Translations under genes and position numbers: made by a program
Assembly: GCA_040954595.2 (NCBI GenBank)
Contig: CM082591.2
Coordinates: 372,001-436,000, forward strand
Origin: Balanoglossus misakiensis
Lineage: Eukaryota > Hemichordata
Direction: 5' to 3'
DNA: 64,000 bases
The notes under the pieces: generated by a model
What the model saw: the letters and a program-made list of their open reading frames with translations, nothing else
What the model was told of the DNA's origin: nothing
The model's database searches: none
Part shown: in pieces, positions 27,601-42,600 of the stretch
Numbering within the stretch: the first letter of the stretch is position 1
How the letters are laid out: each line of letters starts with the position of its first letter

Positions 27601-30600
27601 TGAAATTCCGCAAAGTCGAAAATTCTCATTTTGGGATGATTTTCATGAGCTATAACCCATGATTTTTTCAAAAATCGGCCAAATTTTGAAATTCCGCAAA
27701 GTCGATAAATTCTCATTTTGGGATGATTTTCATGAGCTATAACCCATGATTTTTTCAAAAATCGGCCAAATTTTGAAATTCCGCAAAGTCGAAAAATTCT
27801 CATTTTGGGATGATTTTCATGAGCTATAACCCATGATTTTTTCAAAAATCGGCCAAATTTTGAAATTCCGCAAAGTCGAAAATTCTCATTTTGGGATGAT
27901 TTTCATGAGCTATAACCCATGATTTTTTCAAAAATCGGCCAAATTTTGAAATTCCGCAAAGTCGAAAAATTCTCATTTTGGGATGATTTTCATGAGCTAT
28001 AACCCATGATTTTTTCAAAAATCGGCCAAATTTTGAAATTCCGCAAAGTCGAAAAATTCTCATTTTGGGATGATTTTCATGAGCTATAACCCATGATTTT
28101 TTCAAAAATCGGCCAAATTTTGAAATTCCGCAAAGTCGAAAAATTCTCATTTTGGGATGATTTTCATGAGCTATAACCCATGATTTTTTCAAAAATCGGC
28201 CAAATTTTGAAATTCCGCAAAGTCGAGAAAAATTCTCATTTTGGGATGATTTTCATGAGCTATAACCCATGATTTTTTCAAAAATCGGCCAAATTTTGAA
28301 ATTCCGCAAAGTCGAAAATTCTCATTTTGGGATGATTTTCATGAGCTATAACCCATGATTTTTTCAAAAATCGGCCAAATTTTGAAATTCCGCAAAGTCG
28401 AAAAATTCTCATTTTGGGATGATTTTCATGAGCTATAACCCATGATTTTTTCAAAAATCGGCCAAATTTTGAAATTCCGCAAAGTCGAAAAATTCTCATT
28501 TTGGGATGATTTTCATGAGCTATAACCCATGATTTTTTCAAAAATCGGCCAAATTTTGAAATTCCGCAAAGTCGAAAAATTCTCATTTTGGGATGATTTT
28601 CATGAGCTATAACCCATGATTTTTTCAAAAATCGGCCAAATTTTGAAATTCCGCAAAGTCGAAAAATTCTCATTTTGGGATGATTTTCATGAGCTATAAC
28701 CCATGATTTTTTCAAAAATCGGCCAAATTTTGAAATTCCGCAAAGTCGAAAAATTCTCATTTTGGGATGATTTTCATGAGCTATAACCCATGATTTTTTC
28801 AAAAATCGGCCAAATTTTGAAATTCCGCAAAGTCGAAAAATTCTCATTTTGGGATGATTTTCATGAGCTATAACCCATGATTTTTTCAAAAATCGGCCAA
28901 ATTTGAAATTCCGCAAAGTCGAAAAATTCTCATTTTGGGATGATTTTCATGAGCTATAACCCATGATTTTTTCAAAAATCGGCCAAATTTTGAAATTCCG
29001 CAAAGTCGAAAAATTCTCATTTTGGGATGATTTTCATGAGCTATAACCCATGATTTTTTCAAAAATCGGCCAAATTTTGAAATTCCGCAAAGTCGAAAAA
29101 TTCTCATTTTGGGATGATTTTCATGAGCTATAACCCATGATTTTTTCAAAAATCGGCCAAATTTTGAAATTCCGCAAAGTCGAAAAATTCTCATTTTGGG
29201 ATGATTTTCATGAGCTATAACCCATGATTTTTTCAAAAATCGGCCAAATTTTGAAATTCCGCAAAGTCGAAAAATTCTCATTTTGGGATGATTTTCATGA
29301 GCTATAACCCATGATTTTTTCAAAAATCGGCCAAATTTTGAAATTCCGCAAAGTCGAAAAATTCTCATTTTGGGATGATTTTCATGAGCTATAACCCATG
29401 ATTTTTTCAAAAATCGGCCAAATTTTGAAATTCCGCAAAGTCGAAAAATTCTCATTTTGGGATGATTTTCATGAGCTATAACCCATGATTTTTTCAAAAA
29501 TCGGCCAAATTTTGAAATTCCGCAAAGTCGAAAAATTCTCATTTTGGGATGATTTTCATGAGCTATAACCCATGATTTTTTCAAAAATCGGCCAAATTTT
29601 GAAATTCCGCAAAGTCGAAAAATTCTCATTTTGGGATGATTTTCATGAGCTATAACCCATGATTTTTCAAAAATCGGCCAAATTTTGAAATTCCGCAAAG
29701 TCGAAAAATTCTCATTTTGGGATGATTTTCATGAGCTATAACCCATGATTTTTTCAAAAATCGGCCAAATTTTGAAATTCCGCAAAGTCGAAAAATTCTC
29801 ATTTTGGGATGATTTTCATGAGCTATAACCCATGATTTTTTCAAAAATCGGCCAAATTTTGAAATTCCGCAAAGTCGAAAAATTCTCATTTTGGGATGAT
29901 TTTCATGAGCTATAACCCATGATTTTTTCAAAAATCGGCCAAATTTTGAAATTCCGCAAAGTCGAAAATTCTCATTTTGGGATGATTTTCATGAGCTATA
30001 ACCCATGATTTTTTCAAAAATCGGCCAAATTTTGAAATTCCGCAAAGTCGAAAAATTCTCATTTTGGGATGATTTTCATGAGCTATAACCCATGATTTTT
30101 TCAAAAATCGGCCAAATTTTGAAATTCCGCAAAGTCGAAAAATTCTCATTTTGGGATGATTTTCATGAGCTATAAACCATGATTTTTTCAAAAATCGGCC
30201 AAATTTTGAAATTCCGCAAAGTCGAAAAATTCTCATTTTGGGATGATTTTCATGAGCTATAACCCATGATTTTTTCAAAAATCGGCCAAATTTTGAAATT
30301 CCGCAAAGTCGAAAAATTCTCATTTTGGGATGATTTTCATGAGCTATAACCCATGATTTTTTCAAAAATCGGCCAAATTTTGAAATTCCGCAAAGTCGAA
30401 AAATTCTCATTTTGGGATGATTTTCATGAGCTATAACCCATGATTTTTTCAAAAATCGGCCAAATTTTGAAATTCCGCAAAGTCGAAAAATTCTCATTTT
30501 GGGATGATTTTCATGAGCTATAACCCATGATTTTTTCAAAAATCGGCCAAATTTTGAAATTCCGCAAAGTCGAAAAATTCTCATTTTGGGATGATTTTCA

Positions 30601-33600
30601 TGAGCTATAACCCATGATTTTTTCAAAAATCGGCCAAATTTTGAAATTCCGCAAAGTCGAAAAATTCTCATTTTGGGATGATTTTCATGAGCTATAACCC
30701 ATGATTTTTTCAAAAATCGGCCAAATTTTGAAATTCCGCAAAGTCGAAAAATTCTCATTTTGGGATGATTTTCATGAGCTATAACCCATGATTTTTTCAA
30801 AAATCGGCCAAATTTTGAAATTCCGCAAAGTCGAAAAATTCTCATTTGGGATGATTTTCATGAGCTATAACCCATGATTTTTTTCAAAAATCGGCCAAAT
30901 TTTGAAATTCCGCAAAGTCGAAAATTCTCATTTTGGGATGATTTTCATGAGCTATAACCCATGATTTTTTCAAAAATCGGCCAAATTTTGAAATTCCGCA
31001 AAGTCGAAAATTCTCATTTTGGGATGATTTTCATGAGCTATAACCCATGATTTTTTCAAAAATCGGCCAAATTTTGAAATTCCGCAAAGTCGAAAAATTC
31101 TCATTTTGGGATGATTTTCATGAGCTATAACCCATGATTTTTTCAAAAATCGGCCAAATTTTGAAATTCCGCAAAGTCGAGAAATTCTCATTTTGGGATG
31201 ATTTTCATGAGCTATAACCCATGATTTTTTCAAAAATCGGCCAAATTTTGAAATTCCGCAAAGTCGAAAAATTCTCATTTTGGGATGATTTTCATGAGCT
31301 ATAACCCATGATTTTTTCAAAAATCGGCCAAATTTTGAAATTCCGCAAAGTCGAAAAATTCTCATTTTGGGATGATTTTCATGAGCTATAACCCATGATT
31401 TTTTCAAAAATCGGCCAAATTTTGAAATTCCGCAAAGTCGAAAAATTCTCATTTTGGGATGATTTTCATGAGCTATAACCCATGATTTTTTCAAAAATCG
31501 GCCAAATTTTGAAATTCCGCAAAGTCGAAAAATTCTCATTTTGGGATGATTTTCATGAGCTATAACCCATGATTTTTTCAAAAATCGGCCAAATTTTGAA
31601 ATTCCGCAAAGTCGAAAATTCTCATTTTGGGATGATTTTCATGAGCTATAACCCATGATTTTTTCAAAAATCGGCCAAATTTTGAAATTCCGCAAAGTCG
31701 AAAAATTCTCATTTTGGGATGATTTTCATGAGCTATAACCCATGATTTTTTCAAAAATCGGCCAAATTTTGAAATTCCGCAAAGTCGAAAAATTCTCATT
31801 TTGGGATGATTTTCATGAGCTATAACCCATGATTTTTTCAAAAATCGGCCAAATTTTGAAATTCCGCAAAGTCGAGAAATTCTCATTTTGGGATGATTTT
31901 CATGAGCTATAACCCATGATTTTTTCAAAAATCGGCCAAATTTTGAAATTCCGCAAAGTCGAGAAATTCTCATTTTGGGATGATTTTCATGAGCTATAAC
32001 CCATGATTTTTTCAAAAATCGGCCAAATTTTGAAATTCCGCAAAGTCGAAAAATTCTCATTTTGGGATGATTTTCATGAGCTATAACCCATGATTTTTTC
32101 AAAAATCGGCCAAATTTTGAAATTCCGCAAAGTCGAAAAATTCTCATTTTGGGATGATTTTCATGAGCTATAACCCATGATTTTTTCAAAAATCGGCCAA
32201 ATTTTGAAATTCCGCAAAGTCGAAAATTCTCATTTTGGGATGATTTTCATGAGCTATAACCCATGATTTTTTCAAAAATCGGCCAAATTTTGAAATTCCG
32301 CAAAGTCGAAAAATTCTCATTTTGGGATGATTTTCATGAGCTATAACCCATGATTTTTTCAAAAATCGGCCAAATTTTGAAATTCCGCAAAGTCGAAAAT
32401 TCTCATTTTGGGATGATTTTCATGAGCTATAACCCATGATTTTTTCAAAAATCGGCCAAATTTTGAAATTCCGCAAAGTCGAAAAATTCTCATTTTGGGA
32501 TGATTTTCATGAGCTATAACCCATGATTTTTTCAAAAATCGGCCAAATTTTGAAATTCCGCAAAGTCGAAAAATTCTCATTTTGGGATGATTTTTCATGA
32601 GCTATAACCCATGATTTTTTCAAAAATCGGCCAAATTTTGAAATTCCGCAAAGTCGAAAAATTCTCATTTTGGGATGATTTTCATGAGCTATAACCCATG
32701 ATTTTTTCAAAAATCGGCCAAATTTTGAAATTCCGCAAAGTCGAAAAATTCTCATTTTGGGATGATTTTCATGAGCTATAACCCATGATTTTTTCAAAAA
32801 TCGGCCAAATTTTGAAATTCCGCAAAGTCGAAAAATTCTCATTTTGGGATGATTTTCATGAGCTATAACCCATGATTTTTTCAAAAATCGGCCAAATTTT
32901 GAAATTCCGCAAAGTCGAAAAATTCTCATTTTGGGATGATTTTCATGAGCTATAACCCATGATTTTTTCAAAAATCGGCCAAATTTTGAAATTCCGCAAA
33001 GTCGAAAAATTCTCATTTTGGGATGATTTTCATGAGCTATAACCCCATGATTTTTTCAAAAATCGGCCAAATTTTGAAATTCCGCAAAGTCGAGAAAATT
33101 CTCATTTTGGGATGATTTTCATGAGCTATAACCCATGATTTTTTCAAAAATCGGCCAAATTTTGAAATTCCGCAAAGTCGAAAAATTCTCATTTTGGGAT
33201 GATTTTCATGAGCTATAACCCATGATTTTTTCAAAAATCGGCCAAATTTTGAAATTCCGCAAAGTCGAAAAATTCTCATTTTGGGATGATTTTCATGAGC
33301 TATAACCCATGATTTTTTCAAAAATCGGCCAAATTTTGAAATTCCGCAAAGTCGAAAAATTCTCATTTTGGGATGATTTTCATGAGCTATAACCCATGAT
33401 TTTTTCAAAAATCGGCCAAATTTTGAAATTCCGCAAAGTCGAAAAATTCTCATTTTGGGATGATTTTCATGAGCTATAACCCATGATTTTTTCAAAAATC
33501 GGCCAAATTTTGAAATTCCGCAAAGTCGAAAATTCTCATTTTGGGATGATTTTCATGAGCTATAACCCATGATTTTTTCAAAAATCGGCCAAATTTTGAA

Positions 33601-36600
33601 ATTCCGCAAAGTCGAAAAATTCTCATTTTGGGATGATTTTCATGAGCTATAACCCATGATTTTTTCAAAAATCGGCCAAATTTTGAAATTCCGCAAAGTC
33701 GAAAAATTCTCATTTTGGGATGATTTTCATGAGCTATAACCCATGATTTTTTTCAAAAATCGGCCAAATTTTGAAATTCCGCAAAGTCGAAAAATTCTCA
33801 TTTTGGGATGATTTTCATGAGCTATAACCCATGATTTTTTCAAAAATCGGCCAAATTTTGAAATTCCGCAAAGTCGAAAAATTCTCATTTTGGGATGATT
33901 TTCATGAGCTATAACCCATGATTTTTTCAAAATCGGCCAAATTTTGAAATTCCGCAAAGTCGAAAAATTCTCATTTTGGGATGATTTTCATGAGCTATAA
34001 CCCATGATTTTTTCAAAAATCGGCCAAATTTTGAAATTCCGCAAAGTCGAGAAATTCTCATTTTGGGATGATTTTCATGAGCTATAACCCATGATTTTTT
34101 CAAAAATCGGCCAAATTTTGAAATTCCGCAAAGTCGAAAAATTCTCATTTTGGGATGATTTTCATGAGCTATAACCCATGATTTTTCAAAAATCGGCCAA
34201 ATTTTGAAATTCCGCAAAGTCGAGAAATTCTCATTTTGGGATGATTTTCATGAGCTATAACCCATGATTTTTTCAAAAATCGGCCAAATTTTGAAATTCC
34301 GCAAAGTCGAAAAATTCTCATTTTGGGATGATTTTCATGAGCTATAACCCATGATTTTTTCAAAAATCGGCCAAATTTTGAAATTCCGCAAAGTCGAAAA
34401 ATTCTCATTTTGGGATGATTTTCATGAGCTATAACCCATGATTTTTTCAAAAATCGGCCAAATTTTGAAATTCCGCAAAGTCGAAAAATTCTCATTTTGG
34501 GATGATTTTCATGAGCTATAACCCATGATTTTTTCAAAAATCGGCCAAATTTTGAAATTCCGCAAAGTCGAAAAATTCTCATTTTGGGATGATTTTCATG
34601 AGCTATAACCCATGATTTTTTCAAAAATCGGCCAAATTTTGAAATTCCGCAAAGTCGAAAAATTCTCATTTTGGGATGATTTTCATGAGCTATAACCCAT
34701 GATTTTTTCAAAAATCGGCCAAATTTTGAAATTCCGCAAAGTCGAAAAATTCTCATTTTGGGATGATTTTCATGAGCTATAACCCATGATTTTTTCAAAA
34801 ATCGGCCAAATTTTGAAATTCCGCAAAGTCGAAAAATTCTCATTTTGGGATGATTTTCATGAGCTATAACCCATGATTTTTTCAAAAATCGGCCAAATTT
34901 TGAAATTCCGCAAAGTCGAAAAATTCTCATTTTGGGATGATTTTCATGAGCTATAACCCATGATTTTTTCAAAAATCGGCCAAATTTTGAAATTCCGCAA
35001 AGTCGAAAAATTCTCATTTTGGGATGATTTTCATGAGCTATAACCCATGATTTTTTCAAAAATCGGCCAAATTTTGAAATTCCGCAAAGTCGAAAAATTC
35101 TCATTTTGGGATGATTTTCATGAGCTATAACCCATGATTTTTTCAAAAATCGGCCAAATTTTGAAATTCCGCAAAGTCGAAAAATTCTCATTTTGGGATG
35201 ATTTTCATGAGCTATAACCCATGATTTTTTCAAAAATCGGCCAAATTTTGAAATTCCGCAAAGTCGAAAAATTCTCATTTTGGGATGATTTTCATGAGCT
35301 ATAACCCATGATTTTTTCAAAAATCGGCCAAAATTTTGAAATTCCGCAAAGTCGAAAAATTCTCATTTTGGGATGATTTTCATGAGCTATAACCCATGAT
35401 TTTTTCAAAAATCGGCCAAATTTTGAAATTCCGCAAAGTCGAAAAATTCTCATTTTGGGATGATTTTCATGAGCTATAACCCATGATTTTTTCAAAAATC
35501 GGCCAAATTTTGAAATTCCGCAAAGTCGAAAAATTCTCATTTTGGGATGATTTTCATGAGCTATAACCCATGATTTTTTCAAAAATCGGCCAAATTTTGA
35601 AATTCCGCAAAGTCGAAAAATTCTCATTTTGGGATGATTTTCATGAGCTATAACCCATGATTTTTTCAAAAATCGGCCAAATTTTGAAATTCCGCAAAGT
35701 CGAAAAATTCTCATTTTGGGATGATTTTCATGAGCTATAACCCATGATTTTTTCAAAAATCGGCCAAATTTTGAAATTCCGCAAAGTCGAAAAATTCTCA
35801 TTTTGGGATGATTTTCATGAGCTATAACCCATGATTTTTTCAAAAATCGGCCAAATTTTGAAATTCCGCAAAGTCGAAAAATTCTCATTTTGGGATGATT
35901 TTCATGAGCTATAACCCATGATTTTTTCAAAAATCGGCCAAATTTTGAAATTCCGCAAAGTCGAAAAATTCTCATTTTGGGATGATTTTCATGAGCTATA
36001 ACCCATGATTTTTTCAAAAATCGGCCAAATTTTGAAATTCCGCAAAGTCGAAAAATTCTCATTTTGGGATGATTTTCATGAGCTATAACCCATGATTTTT
36101 TCAAAAATCGGCCAAATTTTGAAATTCCGCAAAGTCGAAAAATTCTCATTTTGGGATGATTTTCATGAGCTATAACCCATGATTTTTTCAAAAATCGGCC
36201 AAATTTTGAAATTCCGCAAAGTCGAAAATTCTCATTTTGGGATGATTTTCATGAGCTATAACCCATGATTTTTTCAAAAATCGGCCAAATTTTGAAATTC
36301 CGCAAAGTCGAAAAATTCTCATTTGGGATGATTTTCATGAGCTATAACCCATGATTTTTTCAAAAATCGGCCAAATTTTGAAATTCCGCAAAGTCGAAAA
36401 ATTCTCATTTTGGGATGATTTTCATGAGCTATAACCCATGATTTTTTCAAAAATCGGCCAAATTTTGAAATTCCGCAAAGTCGAAAAATTCTCATTTTGG
36501 GATGATTTTCATGAGCTATAACCCATGATTTTTTCAAAAATCGGCCAAATTTTGAAATTCCGCAAAGTCGAAAAATTCTCATTTTGGGATGATTTTCATG

Positions 36601-39600
36601 AGCTATAACCCATGATTTTTTTCAAAAATCGGCCAAATTTTGAAATTCCGCAAAGTCGAAAAATTCTCATTTTGGGATGATTTTCATGAGCTATAACCCA
36701 TGATTTTTTCAAAAATCGGCCAAATTTTGAAATTCCGCAAAGTCGAAAAATTCTCATTTTGGGATGATTTTCATGAGCTATAACCCATGATTTTTTCAAA
36801 AATCGGCCAAATTTTGAAATTCCGCAAAGTCGAAAAATTCTCATTTTGGGATGATTTTCATGAGCTATAACCCATGATTTTTTCAAAAATCGGCCAAATT
36901 TTGAAATTCCGCAAAGTCGAGAAATTCTCATTTTGGGATGATTTTCATGAGCTATAACCCATGATTTTTTCAAAAATCGGCCAAATTTTGAAATTCCGCA
37001 AAGTCGAGAAATTCTCATTTTGGGATGATTTTCATGAGCTATAACCCATGATTTTTTCAAAAATCGGCCAAATTTTGAAATTCCGCAAAGTCGAGAAATT
37101 CTCATTTTGGGATGATTTTCATGAGCTATAACCCATGATTTTTTCAAAAATCGGCCAAATTTTGAAATTCCGCAAAGTCGAGAAATTCTCATTTTGGGAT
37201 GATTTTCATGAGCTATAACCCATGATTTTTTCAAAAATCGGCCAAATTTTGAATTCCGCAAAGTCGAAAAATTCTCATTTTGGGATGATTTTCATGAGCT
37301 ATAACCCATGATTTTTTCAAAAATCGGCCAAATTTTGAAATTCCGCAAAGTCGAAAAATTCTCATTTTGGGATGATTTTCATGAGCTATAACCCATGATT
37401 TTTTCAAAAATCGGCCAAATTTTGAAATTCCGCAAAGTCGAAAAATTCTCATTTTGGGATGATTTTCATGAGCTATAACCCATGATTTTTTCAAAAATCG
37501 GCCAAATTTTGAAATTCCGCAAAGTCGAAAAATTCTCATTTTGGGATGATTTTCATGAGCTATAACCCATGATTTTTTCAAAAATCGGCCAAATTTTGAA
37601 ATTCCGCAAAGTCGAAAAATTCTCATTTTGGGATGATTTCATGAGCTATAACCCATGATTTTTTCAAAAATCGGCCAAATTTTGAAATTCCGCAAAGTCG
37701 AAAAATTCTCATTTTGGGATGATTTTCATGAGCTATAACCCATGATTTTTTCAAAAATCGGCCAAATTTTGAAATTCCGCAAAGTCGAAAAATTCTCATT
37801 TTGGGATGATTTTCATGAGCTATAACCCATGATTTTTTCAAAAATCGGCCAAATTTTGAAATTCCGCAAAGTCGAAAAAATTCTCATTTTGGGATGATTT
37901 TCATGAGCTATAACCCATGATTTTTTCAAAAATCGGCCAAATTTTGAAATTCCGCAAAGTCGAAAAATTCTCATTTTGGGATGATTTTCATGAGCTATAA
38001 CCCATGATTTTTTCAAAAATCGGCCAAATTTTGAAATTCCGCAAAGTCGAAAAAATTCTCATTTTGGGATGATTTTCATGAGCTATAACCCATGATTTTT
38101 TCAAAAATCGGCCAAATTTTGAAATTCCGCAAAGTCGAAAAATTCTCATTTTGGGATGATTTTCATGAGCTATAACCCATGATTTTTTCAAAAATCGGCC
38201 AAATTTTGAAATTCCGCAAAGTCGAAAAATTCTCATTTTGGGATGATTTTCATGAGCTATAACCCATGATTTTTTCAAAAATCGGCCAAATTTTGAAATT
38301 CCGCAAAGTCGAAAAATTCTCATTTTGGGATGATTTTCATGAGCTATAACCCATGATTTTTTCAAAAATCGGCCAAATTTTGAAATTCCGCAAAGTCGAA
38401 AATTCTCATTTTGGGATGATTTTCATGAGCTATAACCCATGATTTTTTCAAAAATCGGCCAAATTTTGAAATTCCGCAAAGTCGAAAAATTCTCATTTTG
38501 GGATGATTTTCATGAGCTATAACCCATGATTTTTTCAAAAATCGGCCAAATTTTGAAATTCCGCAAAGTCGAAAAATTCTCATTTTGGGATGATTTTCAT
38601 GAGCTATAACCCATGATTTTTTCAAAAATCGGCCAAATTTTGAAATTCCGCAAAGTCGAAAAATTCTCATTTTGGGATGATTTTCATGAGCTATAACCCA
38701 TGATTTTTTCAAAAATCGGCCAAATTTTGAAATTCCGCAAAGTCGAAAAATTCTCATTTTGGGATGATTTTCATGAGCTATAACCCATGATTTTTTCAAA
38801 AATCGGCCAAATTTTGAAATTCCGCAAAGTCGAAAAATTCTCATTTTGGGATGATTTTCATGAGCTATAACCCATGATTTTTTCAAAAATCGGCCAAATT
38901 TTGAAATTCCGCAAAGTCGAGAAATTCTCATTTTGGGATGATTTTCATGAGCTATAACCCATGATTTTTTCAAAAATCGGCCAAATTTTGAAATTCCGCA
39001 AAGTCGAAAAATTCTCATTTTGGGATGATTTTCATGAGCTATAACCCATGATTTTTTCAAAAATCGGCCAAATTTTGAAATTCCGCAAAGTCGAGAAATT
39101 CTCATTTTGGGATGATTTTCATGAGCTATAACCCATGATTTTTTCAAAAATCGGCCAAATTTTGAAATTCCGCAAAGTCGAAAAATTCTCATTTTGGGAT
39201 GATTTTCATGAGCTATAACCCATGATTTTTTCAAAAATCGGCCAAATTTTGAAATTCCGCAAAGTCGAAAAATTCTCATTTTGGGATGATTTTCATGAGC
39301 TATAACCCATGATTTTTTCAAAAATCGGCCAAATTTTGAAATTCCGCAAAGTCGAGAAATTCTCATTTTGGGATGATTTTCATGAGCTATAACCCATGAT
39401 TTTTTCAAAAATCGGCCAAATTTTGAAATTCCGCAAAGTCGAAAAATTCTCATTTTGGGATGATTTTCATGAGCTATAACCCATGATTTTTTCAAAAATC
39501 GGCCAAATTTTGAAATTCCGCAAAGTCGAAAAATTCTCATTTTGGGATGATTTTCATGAGCTATAACCCATGATTTTTTCAAAAATCGGCCAAATTTTGA

Positions 39601-42600
39601 AATTCCGCAAAGTCGAAAAATTCTCATTTTGGGATGATTTTCATGAGCTATAACCCATGATTTTTTCAAAAATCGGCCAAATTTTGAAATTCCGCAAAGT
39701 CGAAAAATTCTCATTTTCGGATGATTTTCATGAGCTATAACCCATGATTTTTTCAAAAATCGGCCAAATTTTGAAATTCCGCAAAGTCGAAAAATTCTCA
39801 TTTTGGGATGATTTTCATGAGCTATAACCCATGATTTTTTCAAAAATCGGCCAAATTTTGAAATTCCGCAAAGTCGAAAATTTCTCATTTTGGGATGATT
39901 TTCATGAGCTATAACCCATGATTTTTTCGAAAAAATGAAGAAATTTTGATATTTCGCAAAGTCGAAAAATTGTCAATTTTGGATGATTTTCATGAGCTAT
40001 AACCCATGATTTTTATCAAAAATCGAAGAAATTTTGAAATTTCGGGAAGTCGAAAAATTGTCATTTTTGGATGATTTTCATGAGCTATAACCCATGATTT
40101 TTATCAAAAATCGAAGAAATTTTGAAATTTCGGGAAGTCGAAAAATTGTCATTTTTGGATGATTTTCATGAGCTATAACCCATGATTTTTATCAAAAATC
40201 GAAGAAATTTTGATATTTCGGGAAGTCGAAAAATTGTAATTTTTGGATGATTTTCATGAGCTATAACCCATGATTTTTATCAAAAATCGAAGAAATTTTG
40301 AAATTTCGGGAAGTCGAAAAATTGTCATTTTTGGATGATTTTCATGAGCTATAACCCATGATTTTTATCAAAAATCGAAGAAATTTTGATATTTCGGGAA
40401 GTCGAAAAATTGTCAATTTTGGATGATTTTCATGAGCTATAACCCATGATTTTTATCAAAAATCAACGAAATTTTGATATTTCGGGAAGTCGAAAAATTG
40501 TCATTTTTGGATGATTTTCATGAGCTATAACCCATGATTTTTATCAAAAATCGAAGAAATTTTGATATTTCGGGAAGTCGAAAAATTGTCATTTTTGGAT
40601 GATTTTCATGAGCTATAACCCATGATTTTTATCAAAAATCGAAGAAATTTTGAAATTTCGGGAAGTCGAAAAATTGTCATTTTTGGATGATTTTCATGAG
40701 CTATAACCCATGATTTTTATCAAAAATCGAAGAAATTTTGAAATTTCGGGAAGTCGAAAAATTGTCATTTTTGGATGATTTTCATGTGCTATAACCCATG
40801 ATTTTTATCAAAAATCGAAGAAATTTTGAAATTCCGCAAAGTCGAAAAATTCTCATTTTGGAATGATTTTCATGAGCTATAACCCATGATTTTTATCAAA
40901 AATCGAAGAAATTTTGAAATTTCGGGAAGTCGAAAAATTGTCATTTTTGGATGATTTTCATGAGCTATAACCCATGATTTTTATCAAAAATCGAAGAAAT
41001 TTTGAAATTTCGGGAAGTCGAAAAATTGTCATTTTTGGATGATTTTCATGAGCTATAACCCATGATTTTTATCAAAAATCGAAGAAATTTTGATATTTCG
41101 GGAAGTCGAAAAATTGTCATTTTTGGATGATTTTCATGAGCTATAACCCATGATTTTTATCAAAAATCGAAAAAATTTTGAAATTTCGGGAAGTCGAAAA
41201 ATTGTCATTTTTGGATGATTTTCATGAGCTATAACCCATGATTTTTATCAAAAATCGAGGAAATTTTGATATTTCGGGAAGTCGAAAAATTGTCATTTTT
41301 GGATGATTTTCATGAGCTATAACCCATGATTTTTATGAAAAATCGAAGAAATTTTGAAATTTCGGGAAGTCGAAAAATTGTCATTTTTGGATGATTTTCA
41401 TGAGCTATAACCCATGATTTTTATCAAAAATCGAAGAAATTTTGATATTTCGGGAAGTCGAAAAATTGTCATTTTTGGATGATTTTCATGAGCTATAACC
41501 CATGATTTTTATCAAAAATCGAAGAAATTTTGAAATTTCGGGAAGTCGAAAAATTGTCATTTTTGGATTATTTTCATGAGCTATAACCCATGATTTTTTC
41601 GAAAAAATGAAGAAATTTTGATATTTCGGGAAGTCGAAAAATTGTCAATTTTGGATGATTTTCATGAGCTATAACCCATGATTTTTATCAAAAATCGAAG
41701 AAATTTTGAAATTTCGGGAAGTCGAAAAATTGTCATTTTTGGATTATTTTCATGAGCTATAACCCATGATTTTTTCGAAAAAATGAAGAAATTTTGATAT
41801 TTCGGGAAGTCGAAAAATTGTCAATTTTGGATGATTTTCATGAGCTATAACCCATGATTTTTATCAAAAATCGAAGAAATTTTGAAATTTCGGGAAGTCG
41901 AAAAATTGTCATTTTTGGATTATTTTCATGAGCTATAACCCATGATTTTTTCGAAAAAATGAAGAAATTTTGATATTTCGGGAAGTCGAAAAATTGTCAA
42001 TTTTGGATGATTTTCATGAGCTATAACCCATGATTTTTATCAAAAATCGAAGAAATTTTGAAATTTCGGGAAGTCGAAAAATTGTCATTTTTGGATTATT
42101 TTCATGAGCTATAACCCATGATTTTTTCGAAAAAATGAAGAAATTTTGATATTTCGGGAAGTCGAAAAATTGTCAATTTTGGATGATTTTCATGAGCTAT
42201 AACCCATGATTTTTATCAAAAATCGAAGAAATTTTGAAATTTCGGGAAGTCGAAAAATTGTCATTTTTGGATTATTTTCATGAGCTATAACCCATGATTT
42301 TTTCGAAAAAATGAAGAAATTTTGATATTTCGGGAAGTCGAAAAATTGTCAATTTTGGATGATTTTCATGAGCTATAACCCATGATTTTTATCAAAAATC
42401 GAAGAAATTTTGAAATTTCGGGAAGTCGAAAAATTGTCATTTTTGGATTATTTTCATGAGCTATAACCCATGATTTTTTCGAAAAAATGAAGAAATTTTG
42501 ATATTTCGGGAAGTCGAAAAATTGTCAATTTTGGATGATTTTCATGAGCTATAACCCATGATTTTTATCAAAAATCGAAGAAATTTTGAAATTTCGGGAA

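Noticed and set aside
13545-39888. Many minus-strand open frames of 60-772 codons repeating a 29-residue peptide
   Set aside because: They follow from the 87-bp period being a multiple of 3. They are broken by frequent one-base indels, absent from the 88-bp units, and lack any independent start, domain or codon signal.
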